Made by a program: the position numbers and the translations under genes | DNA from: Glycomyces tenuis DSM 44171 | GTDB taxonomy: Bacteria; Actinomycetota; Actinomycetes; Mycobacteriales; Micromonosporaceae | Length of the DNA: 64,000 bases | Assembly (NCBI RefSeq): GCF_000427885.1 | Contig: NZ_ATYW01000005.1 | Location: forward strand, 62,001-126,000 | Direction of reading: 5' to 3' | The notes under the pieces: generated by a model | What the model was told of the DNA's origin: nothing | Seen by the model: the letters and a program-made list of their open reading frames with translations, nothing else | Database searches by the model: none | Part shown: in pieces, positions 1-10,281 of the stretch | How positions within the stretch are numbered: the stretch's first letter is position 1 | Layout of the letters: every line of letters starts with the position of its first letter

Positions 1-1256
<1,256 letters not shown>

Positions 1257-1393
1257 CCCACCGATCCTAATGGCTCGGGGAGCGGCGCGGGAGGCTCGAT
1301 TTCGTGAACAGGGCGCACCGAGTGAGGGCCCGGCATGCGGACCGTGGCGACGACACGGCAAACTAGTGAAGAGCCCTCGCGAGGAGTTGCCGA

Positions 1394-3424
1394 ATGACGT
1401 ATTCAGCAGACTACGGACGCGGCGGTCCCAATGCTTGGGAGGACCCCCGCTCCGGGCGCGTGCCGCCCCGGCGGTACTCCCCTGATCCCGCTGAGGCCTA
1501 TGGCGTCTCGGGCGACGCCGACTCATCATACGGCGCGGCCCCGTCAGAGCCGCACCGCTCCCCCGGCGGCCGCTTCGTCGACAACGCCGCCTACGACAGC
1601 GCTTCCCACAGCAGTGCTTCCCACGACGGCGGCTCCTACAACCGGGACCCGTACGGCGGCGGCTCGGGCGCCTACCGACAGCAGCGCTCCTACGGCGGCG
1701 ACAGCGGCGGTCACGGCAACTACGGGCAGAGCTTCGCCGTCGGCGAGGACGACTACGGCCGCCAGGCCCAGTCGTCCTTCGGCTACAACAGCCCCGGCGG
1801 CCACCACGCCTCCCCCGGCGACACGGTCGGCGACCGGTACCGGCTCATCGACCTCGTCGGCAAGGGCGGCAACGGCTCGGTGTGGCGGGCCGACGACACG
1901 GTGCTGCGGCGCGAGGTCGCGCTCAAAGAGGTGTTCCTGCCGCCGGACCTGCCGCCGGGCGAGCGCGAGCAGCTCATCGAGCGGTCCAGGCGCGAGGCGC
2001 AGATCGCCGCCACGCTGTCCCACCCCTCGGTCATCCGCGTCTTCGACGTCGTCGAGCACGGCGGGCTGCCGTGGATCGTCATGGAGCTGCTCCAGGCCCG
2101 CAGCCTCGCCGAGATCCTCACCGCCGACGGGCCGCTGCCGCCGCGCGTCGCCGCGAAGATCGGCCTGGCCCTAGTCGGCGCGCTCCAGGCCGCGCACGAG
2201 GCGGGGATCATCCACCGCGACGTCAAGCCCGGCAACGTCCTCATCTCCGTCGACGGCCGCTGCGTCCTGTCCGACTTCGGCGCGGCCCAGATGAACCAGG
2301 CCTCCGGCGGCACCACGCCCGGCAAGGTCCTCGGCTCGGCCCACTACATCGCGCCCGAGCGGGCCGTGGGGCAGCCGGCCGAGCCGGCCAGCGACGTCTT
2401 CAGCCTCGGCGTGACGCTGTACGCGGCCGTCGAGGGCCGCCCGCCGTTCGACCGCGGCGACGCGGTCTCGACGATGCGCGCCGTCGTCCAAGACCCGCCC
2501 GAGAGCCCCCGCCACGCCGGGCCGCTCACGGCGCTGCTCGGCGGGATGCTCGCCAAGGAGCCGCAGCAGCGGTACCCGCTCGCGCAGGTCCGCCAGGAGC
2601 TGGCCGGGCTGCTCGCCGGGCCTCTCGCGGGCAACACCGGTCCCATGCCCGCCGGGAGCGCGCCGCCGCGCATCAACGAGCCGACCAGCGGCTACCGGGA
2701 GGTCGCCTCGCCGGAGCGGCCGCGGCCGCCCGCGCGCGAGCCCGAGGAGGCCCCGCGGGAGCGGCCCGGCACCGGCGGCACCGGCACCGGCAAGAAGATC
2801 GCGATCGCGGCGGTGTGCCTGGTCGTCGTCCTCGGACTGGGCTACCTGGTGTACCGCTGGCAGTTCGGCGGCGACGACGGCGGCACCGCCGCCGAGGACC
2901 CCGGCCAGGCCACCGAGGAGGCGCCCGCCGAGAGCGGCGCCCCCGACGAGGGCGGCGGCGAGGACACGAGCACCGAGCCGAGCTTCGAGACCGCGGCCCA
3001 CGAGGGCGACGGCTTCAGCGTCAACTATCCGTCCACATGGGGCGAAGGCTTGGCGCAGGACGACTTCGTCACCTACTTCAACACCGAGGACGACACCCAG
3101 TGGGTGCGGTTCTACTCCGGCTCCGACCGCGGCGCGGGCGACCCCGAGGGCTACCTCGCCGACTTCTACGAGAACGGCCTGGACGACACCACCGACCTCG
3201 AGCAGCTGCGGCTCGAAGACGTCGAGTTCGGCGGGATGAGCGGCGCCGTCCTCGAGTACACCGGCACCGACATCGAATCGGGCGCCGAGCGGCACTCCAT
3301 CTGGGCCATCGTGGACGCCGGGGACGGGACCGCCTTCGGCGTCTTCATCGCCGGGCCCGCCGACTCCTGGGAGCTGTCGCAGCAGGTCTACGACGAGGCG
3401 ATGCGGTCGTTCCAGACCGGGTGA
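1394..3424 (+). CDS. membrane-anchored Ser/Thr protein kinase (PASTA-less)
   Basis: Eukaryotic-type Ser/Thr kinase of 676 residues. Residues 1-145 are a low-complexity Gly/Ser/Tyr/Gln-rich leader. The kinase domain covers about 148-410: nucleotide loop [11 protein letters not shown] near 155, VALKE lysine, catalytic loop [10 protein letters not shown] near 274, DFGAA near 294, and APERA. A Pro/Glu-rich linker leads to one transmembrane helix (about 468-490, [19 protein letters not shown]). The outer part holds an acidic linker and a globular region (about 535-676) with [11 protein letters not shown], which resembles lipoprotein-like sensor folds rather than PASTA repeats. The ATG at 1394 follows GAGGAGTTGCCGA. 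The next gene (phosphohexomutase) can start at an ATG overlapping this stop (TGATG), so the two are probably cotranscribed. The substrate is unknown. Confidence 0.93.
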   Translation: MTYSADYGRGGPNAWEDPRSGRVPPRRYSPDPAEAYGVSGDADSSYGAAPSEPHRSPGGRFVDNAAYDSASHSSASHDGGSYNRDPYGGGSGAYRQQRSYGGDSGGHGNYGQSFAVGEDDYGRQAQSSFGYNSPGGHHASPGDTVGDRYRLIDLVGKGGNGSVWRADDTVLRREVALKEVFLPPDLPPGEREQLIERSRREAQIAATLSHPSVIRVFDVVEHGGLPWIVMELLQARSLAEILTADGPLPPRVAAKIGLALVGALQAAHEAGIIHRDVKPGNVLISVDGRCVLSDFGAAQMNQASGGTTPGKVLGSAHYIAPERAVGQPAEPASDVFSLGVTLYAAVEGRPPFDRGDAVSTMRAVVQDPPESPRHAGPLTALLGGMLAKEPQQRYPLAQVRQELAGLLAGPLAGNTGPMPAGSAPPRINEPTSGYREVASPERPRPPAREPEEAPRERPGTGGTGTGKKIAIAAVCLVVVLGLGYLVYRWQFGGDDGGTAAEDPGQATEEAPAESGAPDEGGGEDTSTEPSFETAAHEGDGFSVNYPSTWGEGLAQDDFVTYFNTEDDTQWVRFYSGSDRGAGDPEGYLADFYENGLDDTTDLEQLRLEDVEFGGMSGAVLEYTGTDIESGAERHSIWAIVDAGDGTAFGVFIAGPADSWELSQQVYDEAMRSFQTG

Positions 3425-3480
3425 TGCCGCACCGTGCGCAACAGGCGCCCCGGGCGCACCGGGTGTGCGAGGATTTCGGC

Positions 3481-5157
3481 ATGGAGTCCTCGCAGACACG
3501 TGAACTGACCGGCGATCTCGACGCGCTGCGCGCCGAGGCGCTCACCTGGATCACCGACGACCCCGACAAGAGCGACCGCGACGAGCTCTACCGGCTGCTC
3601 GACGCGCTCCCCGCGTCCGAGGCCGAACTGGCCGACCGCTTCGCCGGCCGGCTCCGCTTCGGCACCGCCGGGCTGCGGGGCCCCTTGCGGGCGGGCCCGA
3701 ACGGCATGAACCGGGCGGTGGTCCGCGCCGCCGCGGCGGGGCTCGTGCGCTGGCTCGACGCGAAGGGCGAACCGGGCCCGGTCGTCGTCGGCTACGACGC
3801 GCGGCACCGCAGCCGCGAGTTCGCCGTCGAGACCGCGCGCGTCGTCACCGGCTCGGGGCGCGTCGCCCTGGTCATGCCGGGGCCGCTGCCGACGCCGGTG
3901 ACCGCGTTCGCGGTGACCAGGCTCGCGGCCGCCGCGGCGGTGCAGGTGACCGCCAGCCACAACCCGCCGCAGGACAACGGCTACAAGGTCTACCTGGGGC
4001 GGGCTCTGGGCGGCGAGCTCGGGGCGGGCGCGCAGATCGTGCCGCCCGCCGACACCGAGATCGAGGCCGCGATCGCCTCGCTCGGGCCGCTCTCGGAGAT
4101 CCCGCTCGGCGACGACGGCGAGGTCCTCGGCGAGGACATCGTCGAGCAGTACCTGGCCGCGGTCGCCTCCGTGGTGGACCCGGACGACCCGAAGCGCCTC
4201 GCGTCGGTCGCCACGCCGATGCACGGCGTGGGCGGGCGGACGCTGGTGCGGGCCATGGAGAGGGCCGGTTTCCGGGCGCCGGTGCTGGTGGGCGAGCAGG
4301 CCGAGCCGGACCCGGACTTCCCGACGGTGGCCTTCCCGAACCCCGAGGAGCCCGGCGCGATCGACCTGTTGAAGGCCCTCGCAGCCGAGGAGGGCGCTGA
4401 CGTGGCGATCGCGCTCGACCCGGACGCCGACCGCTGCTCGGTGGCCGTGCCGACCGGCGACGGCACGTGGCGGCAGCTGACCGGCAACGAAGTGGGCGTG
4501 CTGCTGGCCGACCACTGGATGCGCAAGGGCCACAGTGGGACGTACGCGACGACGATCGTCTCCACGACGCAGTTGCAGGCCATGTGCAAGGCGCGCGGCT
4601 TCGGCTACGAGGAGACCCTCACCGGCTTCAAATGGCTGGCGAGAGCCGGGGCGGATCTGGCGTTCGCCTTCGAGGAGGCCTTGGGCTACTGCGTGGCGCC
4701 GGAGTTCCTGCGCGACAAGGACGGGATCTCGGCGGCGCTGGTGGTGTCGGAGATCGCGGCGGGGCAGGCGGCGAAGCTGTCGACGCTGGCCGACCGCCTC
4801 GACGAGCTGGCCGAGGAGTTCGGGGTGTACGAGACGGGGCAGCTCTCGATCCGCGTGGAGGACTTGAGCGAGATCGACGCGTGCATGAAGCGCCTGCGGG
4901 CCACGCGACCCGCGGAGCTGCTGGACGAGCCGGTGACCGAGTGGGTCGACCGGCTGCCGGACGCCGACGTGGTCACGATCAGTACTGCGAACGCCAGGGT
5001 CGTGGCCCGCCCGAGCGGCACCGAGCCGAAGCTGAAGGCCTACCTGGAGGTCCGAGAAGACGCCGGGGACGATCTGGAAGCGGCGAGGGAACGCGCAAGG
5101 GCGTCCCTGGCGGCATTGAGAGCGGAGGTGGCGGGCCTCCTGGGCGTCCCGCACTAG
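3481..5157 (+). CDS. phosphoglucomutase/phosphomannomutase family phospho-sugar mutase
   Basis: Cytosolic alpha-D-phosphohexomutase of 558 residues that moves a phosphate between C1 and C6 (or C5 and C1) of a sugar. Family signatures: RFGTAGLRG near 57-65, phosphoserine loop TASHNPPQDNGYK with the catalytic Ser near 159, metal loop DPDADR near 313, and phosphate-binding RPSGTEPKLK near 510. The length matches the approximately 550-residue bacterial PgmB/ManB-like group, which in actinobacteria often lies near deoC or purine phosphorylase genes and may convert deoxyribose/ribose 1-phosphate to 5-phosphate. The ATG at 3481 is chosen because MESSQTRELTGDL resembles the usual N-terminus; an in-frame ATG at 3424 overlapping the kinase stop would add 19 residues. 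A strong hairpin terminator follows directly. Confidence 0.92.
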   Translation: MESSQTRELTGDLDALRAEALTWITDDPDKSDRDELYRLLDALPASEAELADRFAGRLRFGTAGLRGPLRAGPNGMNRAVVRAAAAGLVRWLDAKGEPGPVVVGYDARHRSREFAVETARVVTGSGRVALVMPGPLPTPVTAFAVTRLAAAAAVQVTASHNPPQDNGYKVYLGRALGGELGAGAQIVPPADTEIEAAIASLGPLSEIPLGDDGEVLGEDIVEQYLAAVASVVDPDDPKRLASVATPMHGVGGRTLVRAMERAGFRAPVLVGEQAEPDPDFPTVAFPNPEEPGAIDLLKALAAEEGADVAIALDPDADRCSVAVPTGDGTWRQLTGNEVGVLLADHWMRKGHSGTYATTIVSTTQLQAMCKARGFGYEETLTGFKWLARAGADLAFAFEEALGYCVAPEFLRDKDGISAALVVSEIAAGQAAKLSTLADRLDELAEEFGVYETGQLSIRVEDLSEIDACMKRLRATRPAELLDEPVTEWVDRLPDADVVTISTANARVVARPSGTEPKLKAYLEVREDAGDDLEAARERARASLAALRAEVAGLLGVPH

Positions 5158-5169
5158 CACACGAACACC

Positions 5170-5205
5170 GAAACGGGCCGAGCGCGTTAGCGCTCGGCCC
5201 GTTTC
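5170..5205 (+). terminator. Rho-independent terminator after the phosphohexomutase gene
   Basis: Perfect 16-bp inverted repeat (5170-5185 with 5190-5205) around a GTTA loop, 12 nt after the stop and followed by TTTCA. The stem is long enough to act in both directions, but only the plus-strand gene ends here. Confidence 0.85.
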
Positions 5206-5353
5206 TTTCACGTGAATGTGACTGCTCGCATATTTTGCCGATTTGCCATCACTTTTCCTCATACGAACGAGTTAGCCCCGCTGTCAACCGATCACCGCTG
5301 ATGGCAAATCTAGAATCAAAGAGGAGGAAGCGGGACGCCGCCTCAATATCGTC

Positions 5354-5638
5354 TTGAAGGCGTTGCAGGGCGATTCCGCGAAGATCTTGGAGACGATCAT
5401 GGCGAAGACCCCGTACAAGTACCACTCGGTCTGGGCGGACAGCCTCCGTGAAGAGGGCCGTAACGAGGGCAGCCTGCGGGAGGCCCGGAAGTCATTGCTG
5501 GTGGTGCTCAGCAAACGCTCCCTGGGAGTAACGCCCGTGCAGCGCGAGCGGATCGAATCCTGCGAGGACCTCGACCAGCTCGAGACGTGGCTTGCCAATG
5601 CAGTCACCGCCGCCTCCGGCGTCGACGTCTTCCGCTGA
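5354..5638 (+). pseudogene. Rpn-family protein C-terminal fragment (copy 1, nuclease domain absent)
   Basis: About 94 residues matching only the C-terminal tail of actinobacterial Rpn/YhgA-like recombination-promoting nuclease (PD-(D/E)XK) proteins. It shows a helical ILETIMAKTPYKYHS segment, a short Glu/Gly-rich EEGRNEG hinge, then ERIESCEDLDQLETWL and AVTAASGVDVF, the usual end of the family. Such proteins are normally about 280-300 residues; the N-terminal nuclease domain is missing and an in-frame TAG lies at 5273, so this is probably a truncated relic. The start given is a TTG; ATG 5399 has a better ribosome site (GGAGA, 5-nt spacing). The upstream 5210-5330 stretch is noticeably AT-richer than the rest of the window. 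The stop overlaps the ATG of copy 2 (TGATG). Confidence 0.6.
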
Positions 5639-6123
5639 TGGGCGGGTATCCCTACCACGAGCTCTATTACCAGAGCCTCCAACGGAAAAGCGACCTCAAG
5701 CGCACCAGGAAACGGCTGCTCGAAGGTCTCGACGCCCGTTCGGTGGCGACCACTTCAGAGCAGCGGCGACGCGTCAACCTCTGCGAGGATCTGGAGCGGC
5801 TGGAACGGCTGCTGGACAAGGCCTACGCCACGGATATAGGTGCCGACCTGTCCACCGAACTGAACGACCTGCCCGAACTTCCCCCCGTTCCCGAGTGGAT
5901 GGCTGCATGGGGGACAGGATCTGGCAGGCGGATTGGACGGACGGCTTCCTCGAAGGCTTCCGGCTCAGCTCCAGAGGAACCGAGGAGGAGGCTCGGCTGT
6001 ACGCGGAGCAGGAGCTCTTGGACCTGCAGCTCATGGCCCGGCGACTCGGGGCCACCGACAGGGGCTGGCGCTACATCAAGGGCTGCGGGGACCTCGACCA
6101 GGTGCGGGAATGGCGGTCCGTAG
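5638..6123 (+). CDS. small protein with Rpn-type C-terminal module (copy 2), probably frameshifted
   Basis: Starts at the ATG overlapping the previous stop. The first ~90 residues (YPYHELYYQSLQRKSDL, KRLLEGLDARSVATTSEQR, RRVNLCEDLERLERLL, TDIGADL) repeat the layout of copy 1: an aromatic segment, a charged helix, a 'C-E-D-L-x-x-L-E' motif and an acidic end. After about 5905 the reading becomes Ser/Arg/Gly-rich and looks out of frame, while the neighbouring frame carries copy 3. The real product is therefore either a short protein whose stop was lost, or the first half of a copy 2-copy 3 fusion broken by a frameshift. The function is not known; in Rpn proteins this tail is a helical, low-conservation region. 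Confidence 0.45.
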   Translation: MGGYPYHELYYQSLQRKSDLKRTRKRLLEGLDARSVATTSEQRRRVNLCEDLERLERLLDKAYATDIGADLSTELNDLPELPPVPEWMAAWGTGSGRRIGRTASSKASGSAPEEPRRRLGCTRSRSSWTCSSWPGDSGPPTGAGATSRAAGTSTRCGNGGP

Positions 6124-6200
6124 TTCCGAATGCCGACAGCCTGGAGGAGATCTTCGGGTTCGACATCAATGACCTCGCGGAATGGCCGCGATCGGACTGA
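5907..6200 (+). CDS. small protein with Rpn-type C-terminal module (copy 3)
   Basis: 97 residues in a different frame from copy 2 and overlapping its apparent 3' end by 217 nt. It has the same order of elements as copies 1 and 2: WQADWTDGFLEGFRL, a charged helix GTEEEARLYAEQELLDLQ, IKGCGDLDQVREW matching the CEDLDQLETW position, and DSLEEIFGFD at the end. The ATG at 5907 lacks a clear ribosome site. No function is assigned. It converges on upp across a hairpin. Confidence 0.5.
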   Translation: MGDRIWQADWTDGFLEGFRLSSRGTEEEARLYAEQELLDLQLMARRLGATDRGWRYIKGCGDLDQVREWRSVVPNADSLEEIFGFDINDLAEWPRSD

Positions 6201-6205
6201 TCGGA

Positions 6206-6239
6206 ACGGCGCGGGGGCGGACGCCCGCCCCCGCGCCGT
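6206..6239. terminator. bidirectional terminator between the Rpn tails and upp
   Basis: Perfect 15-bp GC-rich inverted repeat (6206-6220 with 6225-6239) with a 4-nt loop, filling the 43-nt gap between two convergent genes. Confidence 0.8.
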
Positions 6240-6243
6240 CTGC

Positions 6244-6876
6244 TCAGAAGCGGCGATAGGCGCCGAATTGGCGGTCTCCGGCGTCGCCGAGGCCGGGGAC
6301 GATGTAGGCGCTCTCGTTCAGGCCGGGGTCGACCGCGGCGGTGGTCATGCGCATCGTTATGCCAGAGGCGCTCAGCCGCTCGATGCCCTCGGGGGCGGCG
6401 AGCACGCACACCACGGTGATGTCGGTGCAGGCCCGCGAGGCGATCATCTCGCAGCAGCGCAGCAGCGAGCCGCCGGTGGCGACCATCGGGTCGAGCACGA
6501 TCACGTGCCGCTCGGACAGGTCGTCGGGCAGCGACTCCATGTAGGCGTACGGCTCGTGGGTCTCCTCGTCGCGGGCGAGCCCGACGAAGCCCATCGAGGC
6601 GTCCGGGATCATCGCCAGCGCCGCGTCGGCCATGCCGAGGCCCGCTCGCAGCACCGGCACCAGCACCGGCGGATTGGCCAGCCTGTAGCCCTTCGCGGGG
6701 GCCACCGGAGTGCGGATCGCGTACTCGGCGACGGCGACGTCGCGGGTGGCCTCGTAGACGAGCATGCTGGTGAGCTCGTGCAGCGCGGCCCTGAACCGGG
6801 GGGAGTCGGACCGCTCGTCGCGCATGGCGGTGAGCCTCGCGGCGACGAGCGGGTGCTCGACGATCTGTACATCCAC
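6244..6876 (-). CDS. upp: uracil phosphoribosyltransferase
   Basis: Cytosolic salvage enzyme that joins uracil to PRPP to give UMP; 210 residues, the family's usual size. Diagnostic motifs are [19 protein letters not shown] at the N-terminus, [11 protein letters not shown], the PRPP loop [13 protein letters not shown] near 125-137, and the uracil-binding [15 protein letters not shown] at the C-terminus. The start is a GTG at 6876 (VDVQIVEHP); the reading frame stays open further upstream but lacks family similarity there. It is divergent from deoC, consistent with pyrimidine salvage in this part of the window, complementing the cdd-deoA operon at 54-56 kb. Confidence 0.96.
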   Translation of the reverse strand: MDVQIVEHPLVAARLTAMRDERSDSPRFRAALHELTSMLVYEATRDVAVAEYAIRTPVAPAKGYRLANPPVLVPVLRAGLGMADAALAMIPDASMGFVGLARDEETHEPYAYMESLPDDLSERHVIVLDPMVATGGSLLRCCEMIASRACTDITVVCVLAAPEGIERLSASGITMRMTTAAVDPGLNESAYIVPGLGDAGDRQFGAYRRF

Positions 6877-6969
6877 GGTTCCCAACCTTAACGGCCGGGC
6901 CTCCGAGCTAATGTGAGCTGGTCGGCACACGAAGGCGACGCGAATCGCGGGGACGGATATCATGGGGTT

Positions 6970-7899
6970 ATGAGTGATCGGGTCATGGGATCAATTCTGA
7001 GCGGCGCCGAGGCCGTCGCGTTCGCGCGCTCCCTGCCGGGCGTGGACGCCGTCGGCCTCGAGGCGCGAGCGGCCGGCCTGGGCACCCGCTCGATCAAGAA
7101 GGAGTCGAAGGCGCACGCGATCGACCTGGCCATCGGCATGATCGACCTCACCACCCTCGAAGGCGCGGACACGCCGGGCAAGGTCCGGACGCTGTGCGCC
7201 AAGGCGGTCCGTCCCGACGGCGACGCCCCGCCGGTCGCGGCGGTGTGCGTCTACCCGGCGATGGCCGCCACCGCGGCCGAGGCCCTCAAGGGCTCGGGCG
7301 TCAAGGTCGCCTCCGTCGCCACCGGCTTCCCCGCCGGGCAGGTCCCGCTCGACGTCAGACTCGCCGACACCGAGGCGGCCGTCGCCGCCGGGGCCGACGA
7401 GGTCGACATGGTCGTCAACCGCGGCGCCTTCCTCGCCGGGGACCTGGAGCGGGTCTTCGACGAGATCAGGGCCGTCAAGGCCGCCTGCGGCGAGGCCCGC
7501 CTCAAGGTCATCCTCGAGACCGGCGAGCTGGTCACCTACGACAACGTCCGCCGCGCCTCGCACCTGGCGATGCACGCGGGCGCCGACTTCATCAAGACCT
7601 CCACCGGCAAGGTCGGCGTGAACGCCACCCTGCCGGTCACGCTGCTGATGATGCAGGCCGTGCGCGACTTCCGCGCCGCCACCGGCGTCCAGGTCGGCGT
7701 CAAACCGGCGGGCGGCATCCGCACCACCAAGGACGCGATCAAGTACCTGGTGTGCGTCAACGAGGTCCTCGGCGAGGACTGGCTCTCGCCGCACTGGTTC
7801 CGCTTCGGCGCCTCCAGCCTGCTCAACGACCTGCTCATGCAGCGCCAGAAGCTCACGACCGGCCACTACTCCGGTCCCGACTATGTGACGGTGGATTGA
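6970..7899 (+). CDS. deoC: deoxyribose-phosphate aldolase
   Basis: Class I aldolase splitting 2-deoxyribose 5-phosphate into acetaldehyde and glyceraldehyde 3-phosphate. 309 residues, the long actinobacterial type. The Schiff-base lysine lies in FIKTSTGKV (about K209) and the proton-relay lysine in [10 protein letters not shown] (about K245); the CVYPA and [11 protein letters not shown] segments are also typical. ATG 6970 is preferred over an upstream in-frame codon at 6913 because MSDRVMG sits next to GGGGTT and the upstream part lacks similarity. The acetaldehyde product explains the two aldehyde dehydrogenase genes that follow at once (2-nt gap, then 8-nt overlap). Confidence 0.96.
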   Translation: MSDRVMGSILSGAEAVAFARSLPGVDAVGLEARAAGLGTRSIKKESKAHAIDLAIGMIDLTTLEGADTPGKVRTLCAKAVRPDGDAPPVAAVCVYPAMAATAAEALKGSGVKVASVATGFPAGQVPLDVRLADTEAAVAAGADEVDMVVNRGAFLAGDLERVFDEIRAVKAACGEARLKVILETGELVTYDNVRRASHLAMHAGADFIKTSTGKVGVNATLPVTLLMMQAVRDFRAATGVQVGVKPAGGIRTTKDAIKYLVCVNEVLGEDWLSPHWFRFGASSLLNDLLMQRQKLTTGHYSGPDYVTVD

Positions 7900-7901
7900 C
7901 G

Positions 7902-9326
7902 ATGTTCGAGTACTCGCCGGCCCCCGAGGCGGTCCGGCCCGACATCCGGGAGCACTACGGCCTGTTCGTGGACGGGAAGTTCGTCGACGCCGAGGACGGA
8001 TCGACGTTCAAATCCGTCAACCCCGCCACCGAGGAGACCCTGTTCACGGTCGCCGAGGCGGGCGAGGCCGACGTGGCCTCGGCCGTCGCCGCGGCCCGCC
8101 GCGCCTTCGAGACCGTGTGGGGGCCGATGAGCGGCGCCGAGCGCGGCAAGTACCTGTTCCGCATCGCCCGGCTCCTCCAGGAGCGCTCGCGGGAGTTCGC
8201 CGTCGCCGAGTCGATCGACAACGGCAAGCCGATCAAGGAGACCCGCGACTTCGACGTCCCGACCGCGGCCCAGCACTTCTTCTACCACGCCGGGTGGGCC
8301 GACAAGCTCGACTACGCCGGGCTCGGTCCCGATCCGCGGCCGCTGGGCGTGGTCGGGCAGGTCATCCCGTGGAACTTCCCGCTGCTCATGCTCGCCTGGA
8401 AGATCGCCCCGGCGCTCGCCTGCGGCAACACGACGGTCCTCAAGCCCGCCGAGACCACGCCGCTGACCGCGCTCATGTTCGCCGAGCTGTGCCAGGAGGC
8501 CGAGCTGCCGCCGGGCGTGGTGAACATCCTGCCCGGCGCGGGCGCCACCGGAGCAGCGCTCGTCCACAGCCCTGTGGACAAGATCGCCTTCACCGGTTCG
8601 ACGGCCGTGGGCCGCTCCATCGCGAAGGCCGTCGCCGGCTCGAAGAAGCGGCTCACGCTGGAGCTGGGCGGCAAGGCCGCCAACATCGTCTACGACGACG
8701 CGCCGATCGACCAGGCCGTCGAGGGTGTCGTCAACGGCATCTTCTTCAACCAGGGGCACGTGTGCTGCGCCGGTTCGCGTCTGCTGGTGCAGGAGTCGAT
8801 CGCCGAGGACGTCCTGGAGCGCCTCAAGGACCGCGTGGCGACGCTGCGCGTGGGCGACCCGCTCGACAAGAACACCGACGTCGGCGCGATCAACTCCGCC
8901 GAGCAGCTGACGCGCATCGAGGCGCTCGCCGAGACCGGCGCGGCCGACGGCGCCGAGGCCTGGCAGCCGGAGTGCGAGCTGCCCGAGCGCGGCTTCTGGT
9001 TCCGGCCCACCGTCTTCACCGGTGTCCAGCAGTCGATGCGCATCGCCCGCGAGGAGATCTTCGGGCCGGTGCTGTCGGTGCTGACCTTCCGCACCCCCGA
9101 CGAGGCGATCGCCAAGGCCAACAACACTCCGTACGGCCTGTCGGCCGGGGTGTGGACCGAGCAGGGCTCGAAGATCCTGTGGACGGCCGAGCGGCTGCGC
9201 GCGGGCGTGGTGTGGGCCAACACGTTCAATCGGTTCGATGCGGCCAGCCCCTTCGGCGGCCTGAAGGAGTCCGGTTACGGCCGCGAGGGCGGCCGCCAGG
9301 GGCTGGAGGCGTACCTGAATGTCTGA
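7902..9326 (+). CDS. NAD(P)-dependent aldehyde dehydrogenase
   Basis: 474-residue cytosolic ALDH oxidising an aldehyde to its acid; the context suggests the acetaldehyde released by DeoC. All catalytic elements are present: the cofactor loop PWNFPLLMLAWKIAPALACGN split by the catalytic Asn, FTGSTAVGR, general-base Glu in LELGGKAANIV (about E254), nucleophile Cys in GHVCCAGSR (about C288), and EEIFGPVLSV. It begins 2 nt after the deoC stop, and its own 3' end overlaps the next ALDH-like gene by 8 nt, so the three form one translationally coupled unit. Confidence 0.94.
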   Translation: MFEYSPAPEAVRPDIREHYGLFVDGKFVDAEDGSTFKSVNPATEETLFTVAEAGEADVASAVAAARRAFETVWGPMSGAERGKYLFRIARLLQERSREFAVAESIDNGKPIKETRDFDVPTAAQHFFYHAGWADKLDYAGLGPDPRPLGVVGQVIPWNFPLLMLAWKIAPALACGNTTVLKPAETTPLTALMFAELCQEAELPPGVVNILPGAGATGAALVHSPVDKIAFTGSTAVGRSIAKAVAGSKKRLTLELGGKAANIVYDDAPIDQAVEGVVNGIFFNQGHVCCAGSRLLVQESIAEDVLERLKDRVATLRVGDPLDKNTDVGAINSAEQLTRIEALAETGAADGAEAWQPECELPERGFWFRPTVFTGVQQSMRIAREEIFGPVLSVLTFRTPDEAIAKANNTPYGLSAGVWTEQGSKILWTAERLRAGVVWANTFNRFDAASPFGGLKESGYGREGGRQGLEAYLNV

Positions 9327-10242
9327 GCAGAGCAAGCCGAAGCGCACCGGGTCCAAGCGCGCCGCCGCTCCCGCGCGCCTGCGCGTCAAGAAGACCTACA
9401 AGCTGTACGTGGGCGGGAAGTTCCCCCGTTCGGAATCCGGAAGGAGCTACGCCGTGACCGGTCCGGACGGCGCCGAGCTGGCGAACGCGGCCCTGGCCAG
9501 CCGCAAGGACGCCCGCGACGCCGTCGCCGCCGCCCGCAAGGCGCAGCGGCCGTGGGCGGGCCAGACCGCCTACCTGCGGGGGCAGATCCTCTACCGGGCC
9601 GCCGAGATGCTGGAGGGCCGGGCCGGGCAGTTCGCCGAGGAGCTGGCCGAGGCCACCGGCGCCGAGCCGCACGCGGCGCTCGGCACCGTCGAGGCGGCGG
9701 TCGACCGCCTCGTGCACTACGCGGGCTGGACCGACAAGGTCGCCTCGGTGCTCGGCGGCGCGAACCCGGTGGCCGGGCCATACTTCAACCACACCAAGCC
9801 CGAGCCGCTCGGCGTCGTCGCCGTCGTCGCCCCGCAGGACGACCCGCTGCTGGGCCTCGTCGAGGCGGTCGCCCCGGTCGTCGCGACCGGCAACACCGCG
9901 GTGGTCGTCGCCAGCGAGGACCGGCCGCTGCCCGCGATGAGCTTCGCCGAGGTCCTGGCGACCTCGGACCTGCCCGGCGGGGTGGTGAACCTCTTGAGCG
10001 GCAAGGTCGCCGAGATCGCGCCGCACCTGGCGAGCCACGCCGACGTCAACGGCGTCGACCTCGGCGGCGTCGGGGACGAGGCGCTCGCGGCCGAACTGGA
10101 GGCCGCGGCGGCCGGGACGCTCAAGGTGGTGCGCCGCCCCGGCGCGGGCGGCTCCTCGCTGGACCGGGTGCGCCGCTGGGTGGAGTACAAGACGGTGTGG
10201 CACCCGGCGGGGATGGCCGCCGGCGTCGGAGGCGGCTACTAG
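9319..10242 (+). CDS. truncated aldehyde dehydrogenase-like protein without catalytic residues
   Basis: 307 residues homologous to the NAD-binding half of aldehyde dehydrogenases (YKLYVGGKFPRSESGRSY, VVAPQDDPLLGLVEAVAPVVATGN, DLPGGVVNLLSG), but the conserved Glu and the Cys nucleophile loop are absent and the sequence ends with a Gly-rich tail (GMAAGVGGGY). A basic leader (SKPKRTGSKRAAAPARLRVKK) precedes the fold. It overlaps the catalytic ALDH gene by 8 nt. A paired active/inactive ALDH behind deoC is known in actinobacteria, so a structural or cofactor-binding partner role is more likely than a broken gene; this is inference. Confidence 0.85.
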   Translation: MSEQSKPKRTGSKRAAAPARLRVKKTYKLYVGGKFPRSESGRSYAVTGPDGAELANAALASRKDARDAVAAARKAQRPWAGQTAYLRGQILYRAAEMLEGRAGQFAEELAEATGAEPHAALGTVEAAVDRLVHYAGWTDKVASVLGGANPVAGPYFNHTKPEPLGVVAVVAPQDDPLLGLVEAVAPVVATGNTAVVVASEDRPLPAMSFAEVLATSDLPGGVVNLLSGKVAEIAPHLASHADVNGVDLGGVGDEALAAELEAAAAGTLKVVRRPGAGGSSLDRVRRWVEYKTVWHPAGMAAGVGGGY

Positions 10243-10248
10243 GAGGCC

Positions 10249-10267
10249 GCCCGGCCACGAGCCGGGC
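10249..10267 (+). terminator. weak hairpin after the deoC-ALDH unit
   Basis: 7-bp GCCCGGC/GCCGGGC stem with a CACGA loop, 6 nt after the stop, in the short gap between convergent genes. There is no T-run, so the call is weak. Confidence 0.4.
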
Positions 10268-10281
10268 CCCGGGCCTTCGGG

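Noticed and set aside
1882-3480. Extension of the phosphohexomutase frame far upstream through the kinase gene.
   Set aside because: Arg/Ala-rich out-of-frame reading of the kinase; mutase similarity begins near 3481.
5200-6200. CRISPR array or insertion sequence around the Rpn-like modules.
   Set aside because: No regularly spaced repeats and no transposase or terminal inverted repeats seen.
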